A stretch of DNA of 64,000 nt from Globisporangium splendens (GCA_006386115.1 VFIW01000008.1:682001-746000), one strand, 5' to 3'. Shown: positions 20,484 to 31,777, counted from the stretch's first letter. Program-made: numbers and translations. Notes: generated by a model from the letters alone, not told the origin.

Positions 20484-21025
20484 CTCGAGATCTGCCAGAT
20501 CATCTACGAGCAATTAGGTAAATAGGATCAGCAACATGGAAATGATGCCACAATTCGATTGCAGCGCAAGGGTGTAAACGCCATTGCTTCATAGACGTTT
20601 TGTATATTGTTCGTGTAGCATTACATGAATCACCGCTCGCGATCTTCTTCTAGGGTGTCTATTGATTCGCGGATGGCTTCCTGTCTATATTAAATAACTT
20701 CACAGCTTCAATCGGGAAGAATCCTGTTTCCAAGCATGAAATGATGAGTGCAGCAGCATGGTGTTGTCTATCTAATGGGGCTCATGGCTGCATTTCTTTT
20801 CTTCTTTTTCTCTTGTTGCGCTGGTCTCTCGAGCGCAGCTTACTATGGCAAATACGAGAGGGGCTTCCTATTTAAATATATACGAACCTGGTGCTTACTT
20901 ACGCTTTTTTTTTTTCGGGTGTGTCTTCTTTCTTCTGTCTGCTGGAATGAAAATCTTGCGGTCGGTCTCTCCTGGCGACGACGCTTCTTTTTTTGTATGT
21001 CACTTCTGCTTGGAACTCGCCTTCT
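20484..21025. other. Intergenic between convergent Erf4-like gene and TFIIB
   Basis: AT- and T-rich 3' flanks with T runs near 20795-20820 and 20910-20920. No gene is recognised. Confidence 0.5.
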
Positions 21026-21961
21026 CTAAGTCGTCAGCACGCCTTCGAACAGCACCACGCGGCTCTTGTTCAGCTCCTTGCAGACCACTTTCATATTTTT
21101 CTCGCCAATCATCGTCACCGTGCTGATCTCCTGGATAGACCGCTTTGCATCCGTGTACGCCGCGACCAAGTAAATCACTGACGCAGCCACTGTAATCGGA
21201 GACTTTCCAGTCGAGAGACCAAGCGTATCGGCTTTTTTCGCCACGTCGTTCGCGATACTCTGTGTCTTGAACGGCAAGCCCAGGCGCGAGCAAAAGCGTC
21301 GCACGTATTCCTCTGTCGTCGGCTGCGTCATCTCGATGTCCAAGCTTCGGTTCAGCGTCATGAACGATTTACCGATACGTTTCTTCGGCACACCCGACGC
21401 TTCTTCAAACTCCTTCAGCGACCGTGCATTTCCCAGCTTCCGACACGCAATAAACAGCACTGCGACCGGCATGCTCTCTTTCTCGGAGCCGCGCATGCTG
21501 ACACCTTTCTTTTCGGCTTCGGCGTAGATATCCAACGCGGTTTCCACGATGATCTTCGGTAACGTCATGGTATCTGCCACTTCGTGGACGCGGTCCATGT
21601 TGCGTTTCATGCGCTTGACCTTCGCACACTCCGACGCAATGTTCGGACGCTTGTGCGCGCGTCCTCCTCCAGTTTCTCCGGTAGCACTGATACTCGTCTT
21701 CCCAGCGCGCGGATCCACCAGGTACGTCGTGAGCGACACATCGTTCAGCCGCTGATCTGCCACCTCGCCGACTCTAGATTTGGCAGCAGGGTCGCCCCCA
21801 CGGTCATCGTTAGCAAAGTTTCTCCATTCGGGGGTGTCATCAATAATGCGCTCACCGAGGATCATGCCGCAGTCTCTGCACACGACGTCACCGGCCGAGA
21901 AATCCGTGACCACGTCGGTGCTGCCGCAGTGCGAGCATTGCGACTCGAGGCATTCCGACAT
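21026..21961 (-). CDS. TFIIB: Transcription initiation factor IIB
   Basis: A single exon of 311 aa. The N-terminal zinc ribbon is visible (C-S-H-C-G at residues 9-13 and C-R-D-C-G near 28-32), followed by the B-finger/linker G-E-R-I-I-D-D-T-P-E-W-R-N-F. Two cyclin-like repeats follow (residues about 110-200 and 210-300), including I-A-C-R-K and S-L-K-E-F-E-E-A-S-G-V in the first. TFIIB bridges TBP at the promoter to RNA polymerase II. Length is normal and no key element is missing. Confidence 0.96.
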   Translation of the reverse strand: MSECLESQCSHCGSTDVVTDFSAGDVVCRDCGMILGERIIDDTPEWRNFANDDRGGDPAAKSRVGEVADQRLNDVSLTTYLVDPRAGKTSISATGETGGGRAHKRPNIASECAKVKRMKRNMDRVHEVADTMTLPKIIVETALDIYAEAEKKGVSMRGSEKESMPVAVLFIACRKLGNARSLKEFEEASGVPKKRIGKSFMTLNRSLDIEMTQPTTEEYVRRFCSRLGLPFKTQSIANDVAKKADTLGLSTGKSPITVAASVIYLVAAYTDAKRSIQEISTVTMIGEKNMKVVCKELNKSRVVLFEGVLTT

Positions 21962-22745
21962 CGTCTCGACTAGGAAGGGACCGACTGGCGCGCGAACGGG
22001 AAGCGAGGGACTGGACGGGACTTCGACAGTGGGAACGAGGGGTCACTGATAGACGCACAGCGACGTGGAGGTGTCGTTGGGATAGAAAGGACCAGAGATC
22101 CGCGTAATGGAGGCTGCTTGCTTGGCAATAAGCGCGCGCTTGGCCCTTTCCTTGCAGAGAGCTCGAACCCAATTGATCGAGCAGCGCTTTGCCCTTTGCT
22201 TGCCTTTTTCGATAGAAACGCTGAGAGGTCCTCGATCCAACAACCTCCAAAACCTTAAAACCTCAGAATGGAAGTGGTGATTGGTGCGAGCGAACAAGTG
22301 GGTCCAAAAACTGCAACAACATTTTGCAGCTGGGTTTGCTTTGGAAGATGCAGAGAGCGAGGTTTTTTGTAAGTGCGAACTTAGCATCCAGAGTCTCAAA
22401 GGTTCGCATACGGGGGCACAATTTCCTCTGCAGCTGTATGGAGACTGAAAGCATCGGCATGCACGAAAATGGCATCAACGTCAATGCTGAACTCCTTCGG
22501 GTGTGCATGCATCCGCACTGCTCTATTTCAAAACATAAACGCAATCAAACGAAGGAAATACGGACCGTAACTCTTCGATCTTGGATATACGTGAGTCGGT
22601 CCGTAAACGACGAGACGCAGTGGCTTGCCTTCACTACCGAGTTCTCTGCATGCCGAGTCTTCCAGTCTCCTCTCGTTCAATATTCCCCGCGCATGCTGGT
22701 TGCCTGTGACCGCCTTGATACGCCACCTCCACACACACGATCTCC
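21962..22745. other. Intergenic: TFIIB promoter and DPM3 3' flank
   Basis: 784 bp. A 141-codon plus-strand open frame (22324-22749) shows no recognisable domain and overlaps the DPM3 stop, so I do not call it. No repeat or RNA gene was seen. Confidence 0.45.
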
Positions 22746-23024
22746 TTAGAACTTGAAACCTCTCTTTGCTAAATCCGCCTTGGCCTCGAGCACTTGGGCG
22801 TCGAGCTCCTTGGACGCCGCGGGGCAATCTTCGACCGCCATCACCGACAGCGCGATCACCGCGAGCGAGTACGCGCCGAACGACACGAGCGCATACATCG
22901 GCAGCACGTTCACGATCTGCAGCACGCGCGCGTCCCCGACCTGCGTGGCCGCGTACTCGCGCGCCAGCAGCCACAGCGCGAGCAGCACGACGAACGCCAC
23001 GACCCACTTCTGGTACTTGAGCAT
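22746..23024 (-). CDS. DPM3: Dolichol-phosphate mannosyltransferase subunit 3
   Basis: 92 aa, exactly the length of human DPM3. Two membrane helices occupy residues 5-25 and 37-58. The conserved C-terminal helix has D-C-P-A-A-S-K-E-L-D-A-Q-V-L-E-A-K-A-D-L and ends L-A-K-R-G-F-K-F, matching human A-R-A-D-L-A-R-R-G-L-R-F. DPM3 tethers the catalytic DPM1 to the ER membrane for making dolichol-phosphate-mannose, used in N-glycans and GPI anchors. An upstream open frame extends to 23375 but lacks family similarity; the start at 23024 is chosen on length and alignment. The gene is divergent from the K+ channel, with starts 175 bp apart. Confidence 0.92.
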   Translation of the reverse strand: MLKYQKWVVAFVVLLALWLLAREYAATQVGDARVLQIVNVLPMYALVSFGAYSLAVIALSVMAVEDCPAASKELDAQVLEAKADLAKRGFKF

Positions 23025-23198
23025 CTTCGCTTCCTCTGTTTTCTGGCTTTGTGGCAAAAACATCAAACAAGCGATGTGTACCATGTGTGCCATTATATGC
23101 GGTACATGGTGCCACACTGCATTAGTGGCCCCTGTTCCATCATCGTTAAACCCAAATGAGCTGCTGCTCGAAAGAAAGAAAGAAATCGTGTCAGGAAA

Positions 23199-24773
23199 AT
23201 GGAGGAAGCGCGGGCAGCAGCGGAACCGACGCGCTCCAAGCAGTTCCAGTTCGTCCACGACCTCCGCCAGGTGCGAGCGCGTATATGTCCATGTGCTGCT
23301 GTCTCGTTTGCTTCTGCGGCGTGCGTCTAAATGTCTGTATTGGCTGCTGCTTTGTTGCCACATCAGCAATACCAACGCCGCCGTCGGTATGAGTTGGGAG
23401 CGTGCGCCTTGGCGTGTCTGGGTATTCTACTGATGCTGGCAGAGAACGAGATCCTCATGAGTGATATGTCGCCGTCCGCGAAACGCACGGTTGTGCTGGC
23501 GCTCAAGTGGATCGCGTTTACGTCCACGATCGCGCTCGATGCGTTGATCCTGCTGCAGTATTTCGCGAATGCGCAAATCGCAAACATGCAGAATGTGACG
23601 CCGTCCAAGTACGCGCACAGGTTCACCTGTGGAAATGTTGCTGTGCTTCTACTGGAGCTACTGATCTGCAGCTTCCACATCCCGCCGGGGGTCAATGGGA
23701 CCGTGGAGATCTCGCAATTTCACAGTCATATTACCGCGAGCACGGAAAAGTGCCCATCTAATGAGGTCTACGACTTGGTTCGTCGTGGAAATGGCTGCTA
23801 TCTCGTGTACAGCTATCGCACCGAAGCGTTTGGTGCGTGTCTCTGCTTAGTATGATGCGCCGTTGAGATGGCGCATATGAACTAACCTCACAGCATGCTC
23901 TTGCGAAATGTTTGCGCGCAGGTGTGTTCATGGCGTTGCGCTTGTATCTCTTTGCGCGCTACATGCGCAGTTCATCGACGCTGTACTCGCAGTGGGTCGC
24001 GTTTGTCGGTGCACTGAACGATGTGAACGCGATGCGTCCATTTTTCCACTTCAAAGCGCTGTTCAAGATCAAACCGCTGCATCTGCTCGTGCCGCTCACG
24101 CTGCTCAACACGTTTCTCACAGCCGCGATCATCCGAATCCTCGAGAACCCTGTGCAGGCATCATTTGAGAATTACTGGAAATCCGTCTGGCTCACTGCTG
24201 TCACCCTCGTAAGTGCGGTTCACTCGCAAATTGGCTTGGTGGTGGTGGAAATTAACGTGTTTTGTATTGTGTATTTGGAAGTCTGCTACAGGATTTGGCG
24301 ACTACTTCCCAGTCACGTACTTGGGCCGCGCGTTCACGACCGTCAGCGCCATGTTCGGCGGTCTCGTGCTCGTGGCGCTGATCCAATCGCTCTTTTTCGG
24401 TGTGCTCGAGCTCTCACCGAAAGAGCACAAGGTGAAACACCTGATCGATATGGACCGATGGGAGAAAGAGACGCATCGCAACGCCGCGCTGCTGCTGCAG
24501 AGTGCCTGGCGGTGGTATCGTGACAAGAGCGTCTGGAAAGCGCAGCGCAGGCTGTTCGACTTGATGCGTGACAGTCGGAATCTGCGCAGCACGCGACCGA
24601 TCATGAGTCAAAGCGTCGAAGACCATCTCGCCGATATGGAAGACGTCGTGCTGCACCAGATCGATCGCATGGAACACGAGAAAGCGCAGTTATTGCAGCG
24701 CATTCAAGAGAAAGCCACTCGACTTGGAGCGCTCAAGCAAACACTCGAAAACAGAAGACAAAGAGAGTCATAA
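23199..24773 (+). CDS. Calcium-activated (SK-like) potassium channel with IQ motif
   Basis: Exons 23199-23270, 23367-23832, 23922-24208 and 24282-24773 give 438 aa. Six membrane segments can be followed: S1 about residues 35-55, S2 65-90, S3 110-130, S4 (M-A-L-R-L-Y-L-F-A-R-Y) near 182-195, S5 235-255, S6 295-320. The pore reads T-L-S-A-T-G-F-G-D-Y-F-P; G-F-G is a K+ selectivity filter. Reaching it in frame needs the acceptor at 24281, not the AG nearer the filter. After S6 the R-N-A-A-L-L-L-Q-S-A-W-R-W-Y-R-D-K stretch is an IQ-like calmodulin-binding helix, then a coiled coil. S4 has few charges, as in SK channels, suggesting calcium/calmodulin rather than voltage control. Confidence 0.88.
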
Positions 24774-24882
24774 TGGACAGCAGGTAGACGTGGATGCAGG
24801 TGTGTGTGTTTGTGTGCTCTTTGCCTTACTCCCTCCCTTTATATATCAACAACATGCACGTATCGCACGAAAAGCCACGCAC

Positions 24883-25656
24883 TTACACGGCCAAAGCTTC
24901 GGTGATGTTGCGAAATCGGTTGTCGTCGCCCTTGGCTTTCTCCGCGAGGTAGTCGGGGTCGTTCATGACGCGTTGACGCAATTGCTGCTTGAAGTCGCGC
25001 TCAAACGCCTTCGTGAGCCCCACGCGCGTCATCTGCGACACCAGATTGTCATGGTACTGTCGCCATTTCGCGTTGTGTTCGCAGTGTGTCGCGCGCACGG
25101 CCTCGTTCAGCATGCTCGCCAGCAGCGTCTCGACTTCCATGTAGACATTCGGGAGCGGACTCGCGTTCTGACGGTACGAGCGGCTATGCGGTTTACTGAG
25201 CTGCTTCGCGGTGGCGGCATGGCGCAAATGCTGCTCGTCTTTCCTCATGATCTCGATCCATTCCGACGCGTCCTCCCCCGACGGGATGTGCTGGCGCACC
25301 ACCTCTTCCCACGACAACTTCTGCTGGTTGATCGCGCTGTTATTTCCTGGCATGCCAAACGGATTGCTTCCGCCTGCACCGCCGCCAAACATCTGCGACA
25401 TCATGGGCATCATCTGGGACATCATCTTGCCGAGATCCGGCATGCCGCCCGCGCCACTGCCCGTGGGAAACCCCATGGGCTGTCGGCTCGGCGCCGTGCG
25501 CACGCGCGGTTGCACCGTGTGGATCTCCTCCATGACATCGTCGTCATCACCGCTGCTGTTGTCGGCCTCCATCTCCATGAGCATGTCGTCGGCCAAGCTG
25601 TCGAGCATGTCGTCGTCCGAGAGCGACATCGAGTCGAGAATGTCGTCGTGGTCCAT
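24883..25656 (-). CDS. Unknown acidic, Met/Gly-rich protein
   Basis: I do not recognise this 257-aa protein. The start at 25656 (M-D-H-D-D-I-L-D) is preferred to the in-frame ATG at 25749, whose 31 extra residues look non-coding. Residues 1-45 are very acidic. Residues 70-105 are a Gly/Met-rich patch (K-M-M-S-Q-M-M-P-M-M-S-Q-M-F) resembling the Met-rich regions of signal-recognition and tail-anchored-protein chaperones. The C-terminal 140 residues are charged and helical, with W-E-E-V-V-R-Q-H-I and W-I-E-I-M-R-K-D-E. No membrane segment or signal peptide. Codon use and length support a real gene. Confidence 0.7.
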   Translation of the reverse strand: MDHDDILDSMSLSDDDMLDSLADDMLMEMEADNSSGDDDDVMEEIHTVQPRVRTAPSRQPMGFPTGSGAGGMPDLGKMMSQMMPMMSQMFGGGAGGSNPFGMPGNNSAINQQKLSWEEVVRQHIPSGEDASEWIEIMRKDEQHLRHAATAKQLSKPHSRSYRQNASPLPNVYMEVETLLASMLNEAVRATHCEHNAKWRQYHDNLVSQMTRVGLTKAFERDFKQQLRQRVMNDPDYLAEKAKGDDNRFRNITEALAV

Positions 25657-26015
25657 TGTCGTCGCGCAAGATTGGGTTATGAGGAATGAAGGGGGGAAGC
25701 GGCAGTGATAATCGAGCTTCAAACAAAGTACTTTGTCCATGTTTGACAATACTACTTCATTTCGTTAAATACAATTAAGAGAAGGGACAAAGACTGTCTA
25801 TTTTAATATACGATGCGACTCCAAACTTCAAGGTGTCACCAGTCGATCCTCACCAAATGAACACTTTCACAAACTGTTTGCAGCATTAGGCAACTGACTA
25901 TCAAGTGATCCAGGTACTACCGGTGCTTTCATATATAAACAATAGATTATGGTCTTCAGGCAATGCATATGCGCTCCGTACCAGATACGCAATGGGCAAA
26001 GAAGCTTGAGGATCT
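25657..26015. other. AT-rich intergenic, left border of the family array
   Basis: 359 bp of AT-rich DNA upstream of the Met-rich gene and downstream of family copy 1. No gene or repeat was recognised. Confidence 0.5.
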
Positions 26016-27628
26016 TCAACTCTCGAGATCGTAACTTGACGCGTTTTGTGGTTGTTCGCCGTCCAGTCGTGTCCAGTTCTCGTGCAGCTTGGGTCTCTTC
26101 CTGCGCAGCATGTGCGCCGAAGATGGTGGGTTCAGCAGTAGATTCTCGATCTGTTGGTTCGTGCAAGTAAAACTCGCGAGCCAATGCCCGATAAGCTGGC
26201 TGAACAGTTGCTTGGAGCCGGACAGAGACGATATCGACTGCGCAACCTTGGGCAGCAAGACTGCGAACGTCTGGTGCAATGTCGTACCATCCTCAGTAGT
26301 GGACACGATCCGCCATTCTTGCACTTTGTCAACCGGGACTTCCTCGGCTGGGGTCTGTGCCAAGAGCTCCACGATGAATGTGCTCACAAACGCCGCGTGC
26401 GTGTCCGTCGCAAAGCGCTGCGCCACTTGCCGCAGTCGAGCGTGCATGGTGCCTTCGTCGTGATCGTACGTGAAAAATGACGTCGCCATGATCGTGTCAT
26501 CCGATGTATTGAAGTTCTGGTTCATATTTACAAGCGTTGAAGAAAAAAGCGATGCAACAGAACGAATGGTCAGGATGCTACGATAAATGCACACTTCCAC
26601 AGAATCAAGCGTACGTAGTACCTGCTTCGCAAAGTTGTCCATTTCGTAAGTGCGGTACATGTTCTCGACCGCATTGCACACGTTTGGGATCGGAAACGGG
26701 AGCTCTTCGACGTCAATCATCTCAACGAGCACAGTGTCTTCTGCGTCGGAACAGCGTGTCATCTTCCATTCCTGAAACGATCCTGTTGCCACGGGGAGCG
26801 CCACCTTGGAGCGAAGATACTGCAGCATAATGTCGACTTTGGGGCGCATCGCTTCGGTTTCTTGTAGCAAGCTTGCAAACACCATGCATGTATCCGAAAA
26901 GATCGGCGACGATACCCTCGACGGCGTTGGCATCGCGTCCACAGATGAGTATAGTTGGTTCCACAGAAACTACCCGCATTAAAATCAGCATAAGCTCAAT
27001 GCACTAGTACACGAGGCAAGAGAGACTTTATTTGAGCGCATACCTGAGCATCAGCGATCCGTTTGGTCAAGATTCGGTGCAGGCTTCGCGCCTCGCGCTT
27101 TTGAAGTCGCATGTTCCGTTTCAATTCGCGGTTCGCACGCTCAGCGAGCACCAGCAACTCACGCTGCTTCCCAGCTTCTGTCACCCACGTCGAACTAGTC
27201 AATTGGTTGCGCCTTCCAGCGCCGACAAGCCTAGGCAATGACAATGAGGCATGATGACGCGGCGAGCCTGCTGCCTTTACCTCTTCCCGAAGCGCCAGGA
27301 GCATCTCGTAGAGATCTTTACATTCTCTCTGTAGCCTTCTGATCTCCATCGCTCGTTGCGCACGCGTACTCACCGTACTTCTGCGCCTTTGTCCTTGTCT
27401 GCTTTCGCCGTTAGGTCCACTTCCAGAGAGCGACGCGTTGTCGAGACTCGTCGCAACAATACTGTCCTCCACCAGTTCGTCCGTCACGAGGTCGTCGACC
27501 CACAGTGCATCGTCGTCCACGCCGTCACTCCATTCCGGGAGGAGCTCCAGCAGATCCGCCCACTCCCCTCCGTCGCTCTCATCGTCGCGCATAGGCGCGT
27601 CGGTCCGCGATGACTCGGTGGAGCTCAT
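26016..27628 (-). CDS. Family copy 1: coiled-coil/START-like protein (M96-type)
   Basis: Exons 27628-27044, 26969-26622 and 26516-26016, joined in phase 0, give 477 aa. Exon 1 has an acidic segment (D-E-S-D-G-G-E-W-A-D-L-L-E-L-L-P), then S-T-R-A-Q-R-A-M-E-I-R-R-L leading into a leucine-rich coiled coil, then a second helix ending R-E-A-R-S-L-H-R-I-L-T-K-R. Exon 2 carries L-L-Q-E-T-E-A-M, G-S-F-Q-E-W-K and D-V-E-E-L-P-F-P. Exon 3 begins N-F-N-T-S-D-D-T-I-M and has V-Q-E-W-R-I-V-S. The layout suggests an oomycete bZIP-like coiled coil plus START-like domain, as in proteins annotated M96 mating-specific family; I infer this from memory. The basic region is too degenerate to assert DNA binding. 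Confidence 0.85.
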
Positions 27629-27727
27629 CACGCGCGCCGTGATCGTCAACTGGAGTGTCGCGCTTCTGTTGCCTCCGAAAACGAGACATCATCCAGCTAG
27701 AGAAGGAGAAACTATCAATAAAATACG

Positions 27728-27744
27728 CGTTCTCTCAAGTCCGC
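27728..27744 (-). promoter_or_regulatory. Upstream motif of family copy 1
   Basis: GCGGACTTGAGAGAACG on the minus strand, about 100 bp upstream of the copy 1 start. It matches the motif found ahead of the other copies. Confidence 0.5.
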
Positions 27745-27922
27745 GCCACAGAAGAGCGATGATTGGGTGGTCATCACCAATTTCGACCAATGAAACGCCC
27801 GCATCTTATGAAGATTCACTTCCCACAGTTCACTCTTCATCAACACCAAAATGCTGCCATCTTGAGTGCCGCACAAGATGGACCGAGTGTGTTTCGACAG
27901 GCTATTACCTTTGACCAGCTCC

Positions 27923-29614
27923 TCACTGAGGCAATCGCGACGATGCCGCACTTGCTTGATCGATCAGCAGCGTCTCGATGCGGCGGTTTGTTAGCGTGAA
28001 ACCCAAGTCCACATGACGGATGATGGATGGCACTTGGCGCTGCCACTGCTGCTTCATGGACGGATCGTACAGCACGCCAGCGTCATCTTCACGCTCAGAA
28101 AACGACACGATCGCAAGGGTTTGGTGCAACGTCGTGTCATCGTTTCCCTTGGACACGACCCGCCACTCCTGCATTTTCGAAGCCACGCCTGATCGTGGCT
28201 CCCCGGTGTCTGTGACTGGGTCCATGAGCATCGTGCTCACAAACACCGAGTACGCGTCGTTCGAGAAACTCCAGACGGTTTGGCGAAAGCGGGAGTACAC
28301 GACGCCACGATCAGCAGTGGGTATCGAAAACATCGCCTTCGACATAATCGTGTTGTTCGACGTGTTGAACCTCTACAAAAACAACGATTGTCAGCCGTTC
28401 ATTATCAAATTCAAGAAGAGAAGAAGTCTCCAGTACAACATTCAGTTACCTGCTGTGCAAACTGGTCCATCTCGTGCGTCCGAAGCATCGCGTCCATTGC
28501 ACGTTTCACGTGCGCTCTGGAAAACGGCACCTCCTCACTGTCCACTAGCACTGCTCGCACGACGTCGGCGTCTCCATGCTGTTCTCTCAATTCCCGAAAC
28601 GATCCCGTGCGTGCTGGGTATGGAACTTTCCGGCGAAGTATCTGCATCACAGCGTCTGTCTTCGCGACCATCGACTCGGTCTCGGCCAACATGCTTGCAA
28701 AGATGGCGTAGTCATCGTCCACGCAGATCGACAAACTCCATTTTGGGCACTGCGGCATCGAATTTAGCCATCGCCGCAAGCTCTACATATCAGTTACGAC
28801 CGGATCCATCAATTAGACGCAATGAGAAAGGCACTGTCAACACGCGAAAACAGGAGCGCGATTGACAAAACAGCAGCACGATAGGCATGGTACGCACCGC
28901 GGCCTTGGCAGCACGCTTCATGAGGATGCGTTTCAAACTTTTGGCTTTGTCTTTCTGGACCTTCAAGTCCATCTTCAGGTCTCGGTTCTCACACTCCACC
29001 AGCATCAACTTGCGGCGTTGCTTCTCTGCTTTCGCGTGCCACCCTGTCCACTTGTGGCTCTCGGCTCCATCAATCTTTCCGCAGCTACCACGAGCATCTC
29101 GCGCAGCGCGCAACGTGACAAGCTTTGCAGACAGCTCATTCGCCTCGGCTTGCAGCTTCTTGATTTCTTTCGCGTATTGCGCGGGCGTGCTCATATCTTC
29201 AACATCGTCGTTGTCTTGTTGTTCTCTGATTAATTCGACAGAGGCGGTAGAGGCGCAACTGCTCCATCCCTCTTCACGTTCGGAGGGCGGCGTCGCAAGG
29301 AAACTCTCCGTCGCTACCATTAACGCGCCGTCTCCTCCTCCTCCTCCTCCTCCTCCTTCTTCTGTCGTCGGAACTACCGCCCACTCGCGCATCGCGTTGC
29401 CGTCAACGGCGCACCCCCACTCTGTGATGAATTCCGCGACCACATCCAAGTCGCACGCGTCGTCGTCGTCTTCGCTGCAGCTGTCGCACTGGAAGGCGCT
29501 CTCGCCAGTCGTTCTCGACGACGCGACGTCGCCGCAGAGTGGACCTCCACGTGCGCGCACGAGGTACGCGTCGCCCCCGCGTTCCATCGGCGGTAGCGTG
29601 CTGCTCGCCATCAT
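27923..29614 (-). CDS. Family copy 2: coiled-coil/START-like protein, divergent
   Basis: Exons 29614-28898, 28782-28450 and 28372-27923 give 499 aa. The three-exon, phase-0 plan is that of copy 1, but the sequence is the most divergent intact member. Its N-terminus contains D-L-D-V-V-A-E-F-I-T-E-W-G, linking it to copies 7-10, and a poly-Gly run coded by GGA/GGC repeats (29333-29360). The coiled coil has A-K-E-I-K-K-L-Q-A-E and ends A-K-S-L-K-R-I-L-M-K-R. Exon 2 keeps M-L-A-E-T-E-S-M, G-S-F-R-E-L and S-E-E-V-P-F. Exon 3 keeps F-N-T-S-N-N-T-I-M and M-Q-E-W-R-V-V-S. No disabling mutation was seen. Confidence 0.82.
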
Positions 29615-29714
29615 TATTGACTGACTGAGCTGTAGCTCTTCGTGTTGCTTCTTTCTCATTTGGTCTGACTTCTAGCACCGCCTCGATAATATCCTCAGCG
29701 TCACACATCTCTTT

Positions 29715-29731
29715 GCAGTATTCGAATCCGC
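29715..29731 (-). promoter_or_regulatory. Upstream motif of family copy 2
   Basis: GCGGATTCGAATACTGC on the minus strand, about 100 bp upstream of the copy 2 start; related sequence (AATGCGGATC) recurs near 29773. Confidence 0.45.
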
Positions 29732-29880
29732 AGTTACCACCTGCATACGACTTCAGCTGGCTCGTAACTAGATCCGCATTCTGCTGACTCTTCCGCAATA
29801 ATCCGCAGTGCATGTCAACATACTAGATCGGGGCTTGTCGCTGTTGTCGTTCGCTTGTGGGGTTGGTGAAACACGCGAGT

Positions 29881-29897
29881 GCGGATTTAAGAGCAGG
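29881..29897 (+). promoter_or_regulatory. Upstream motif of family copy 3
   Basis: GCGGATTTAAGAGCAGG, 127 bp upstream of the copy 3 ATG. Confidence 0.5.
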
Positions 29898-30007
29898 CAT
29901 ATTTTACGGACACATTGATGATGCATTGGTTTCGGTTGGTTACAGCAGTGCTCATTTGCCGTAAACAAAAGACGACAAGAGAAGAGCCCCAGTTGACGAC
30001 GCGTGTG

Positions 30008-31606
30008 ATGAACTCCCGATCGGAAGACGCAACGTCGGCGCCGCCTCTTGACGGAGAACCACTGCACACAGACGCTCGTACGAATGAGAGCGACGGTGGC
30101 GAGTGGCCCGATCTGCTGGAGCTCCTCCCGCTTTGGGGCGACGACGATTTGGGCGATGCGCTCTGTCTGGACGACGTTGTGGACGGCGACGTGGAGGACA
30201 GTGCTGTTGCTACGAGTCCCGACAGCGCATCGCGATCTGGACGCCAGCCTGAAGGTGGTCACGGGCAAAGACAGGGATGCACAAAGAAGCTGAGCACGCG
30301 TGCGCAACGAGCGATGGAGATCAGGAGACTGAAGAAAGAATGCAGAGACCGATACGAGACGCTTCTGGCGCTTCGGGAAGAGGTGAAGGCAGCAGGAGGA
30401 ACGCTAGACCATCATACCTCACCGCCACTGCTTTCTAGGCTTGTCAGCGCCAGAAAACGCAGCCAATCGGCTAGCACTCCTTGGGTGGCTGAAGCTGAGA
30501 AGCAGCGTAAGATGCTAGTGCTCGTAGAGAGTGTGAACCACGAATTGAAACGCGAGATCCGCCTTCAAAAGCGCGAGGCGCGAAGCTTGCATCGGGTCTT
30601 GACCAAACGGATCGCCGATGCCCAGGTATGTGCGCACATCCAGTCTCTCTTGCGTCGCGTAAAAATACAGTGCTGATTCTACCCGTGATAGGCGTTGTGG
30701 GGCTGCCTGTTCGCATCTGTGGATGCGATGCCAACGCCATTGAGTCTATCCCCGCCAGTCTTTTCAGATACGCGTATGGTTTACGCAAGATTGCTACGAG
30801 AAACCGAAGCGATGCGACCTAAAACCGGCATGATGCTGCAGTATCTTCGCTCCAAAGTCACATTCCCAATGGCAAACGGATCGTTTCGGGAATGGAAAAC
30901 GACGTACTGGTCACCAGACAGCATCGATGAAGAGGACGTGGCGTTTGTGGAAATAATCGACGTCGAAGAGCTCCCATTTCCGATCCCAAACGTCTGCGAT
31001 GCGATCGAGAACATGTACCGCACTTACGAAATGGATAACTTTGCAAAGCAGGTACAAGTTTGCTGCGTGTCTGTATTTGTACGCTGACTCAAAGTTGCTG
31101 ACTATTTCGTTTTCACGTGCTGCGACTCTGTGGATGCAAATTAGAACTTCAATGCATCGGACGACACGATCATGTCGACGTCGTTTTTCACTTACGGTCA
31201 TGGCGAAAACACTATGCATGCTCAGCTGCAGCAAGTGGTGCAGCACTTTACGACAGACACGTACGCGGCGTTTGTGAGCACGTTCACCGTGCAATTCTTG
31301 GCTCAGACTGTAGCTGAGAAAGTTCCAGTTGGCAAAATGCAAGAATGGCGGATCGTGTCAACTGGCGATGATGGAACGACGTTGCACCAGACGTTCGCAG
31401 TCATGATGCCGCAGATCGCAGGCGCGAGGCCGTCTCCGTCCAGCTCCAAGACCTTGCTCGAGCTGCTTACCGACGGGTGGCTCACGAGCTTTTCCTGCAC
31501 GAATCAGCACATCGAGAACCACCTGATGAATCCGCCGTCGTCATCGTCCACGCGTACGCTGCGCAGGAAGGGACCCTGGCCACTCAACGGTCGACACTTG
31601 TGCTAG
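30008..31606 (+). CDS. Family copy 3: coiled-coil/START-like protein
   Basis: Exons 30008-30625, 30692-31051 and 31145-31606, all phase 0, give 479 aa. It is close to copy 1: acidic N-terminus with E-S-D-G-G-E-W-P-D-L-L-E-L-L-P, coiled coil starting S-T-R-A-Q-R-A-M-E-I-R-R-L, second helix ending R-S-L-H-R-V-L-T-K-R-I-A-D-A-Q. Exon 2 begins A-L-W-G-C-L-F-A-S-V-D-A-M and keeps G-S-F-R-E-W-K and D-V-E-E-L-P-F-P. Exon 3 has S-S-D-like N-A-S-D-D-T-I-M and M-Q-E-W-R-I-V-S. The frame is intact, so this is probably functional. It is arranged head-to-head with copy 2 and tail-to-head with copy 4. Confidence 0.86.
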
Positions 31607-31777
31607 TAGGTGCTTTTCTGGGACAGCGTAAAGCCGCAAGGCTGTGCTGCGCCAGCCTAAATCAGATTATGTAATTGGTGTTTGATGCATGAAGCCGAGC
31701 TAGTCGTCTCGAATTGTGTTCATCCACGCAAGCTTGTTGATCAAACTGAGGGTTTGGCTCCTGGTCCCTGCAAGTGT

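Larger units (their letters stand above)
29615..30007. other. Head-to-head promoter region between family copies 2 and 3
   Basis: 393 bp separating divergent copies 2 (minus) and 3 (plus). It holds one copy of the GCGGA motif facing each gene. Confidence 0.6.

Noticed and set aside
22527..23115. 195-codon minus-strand frame over DPM3
   Set aside because: Out-of-frame shadow; the true DPM3 frame has a full family match.
29330..29362. Triplet (TCC)n run as a separate repeat element
   Set aside because: It codes for the poly-Gly tract in family copy 2 and is part of that exon.
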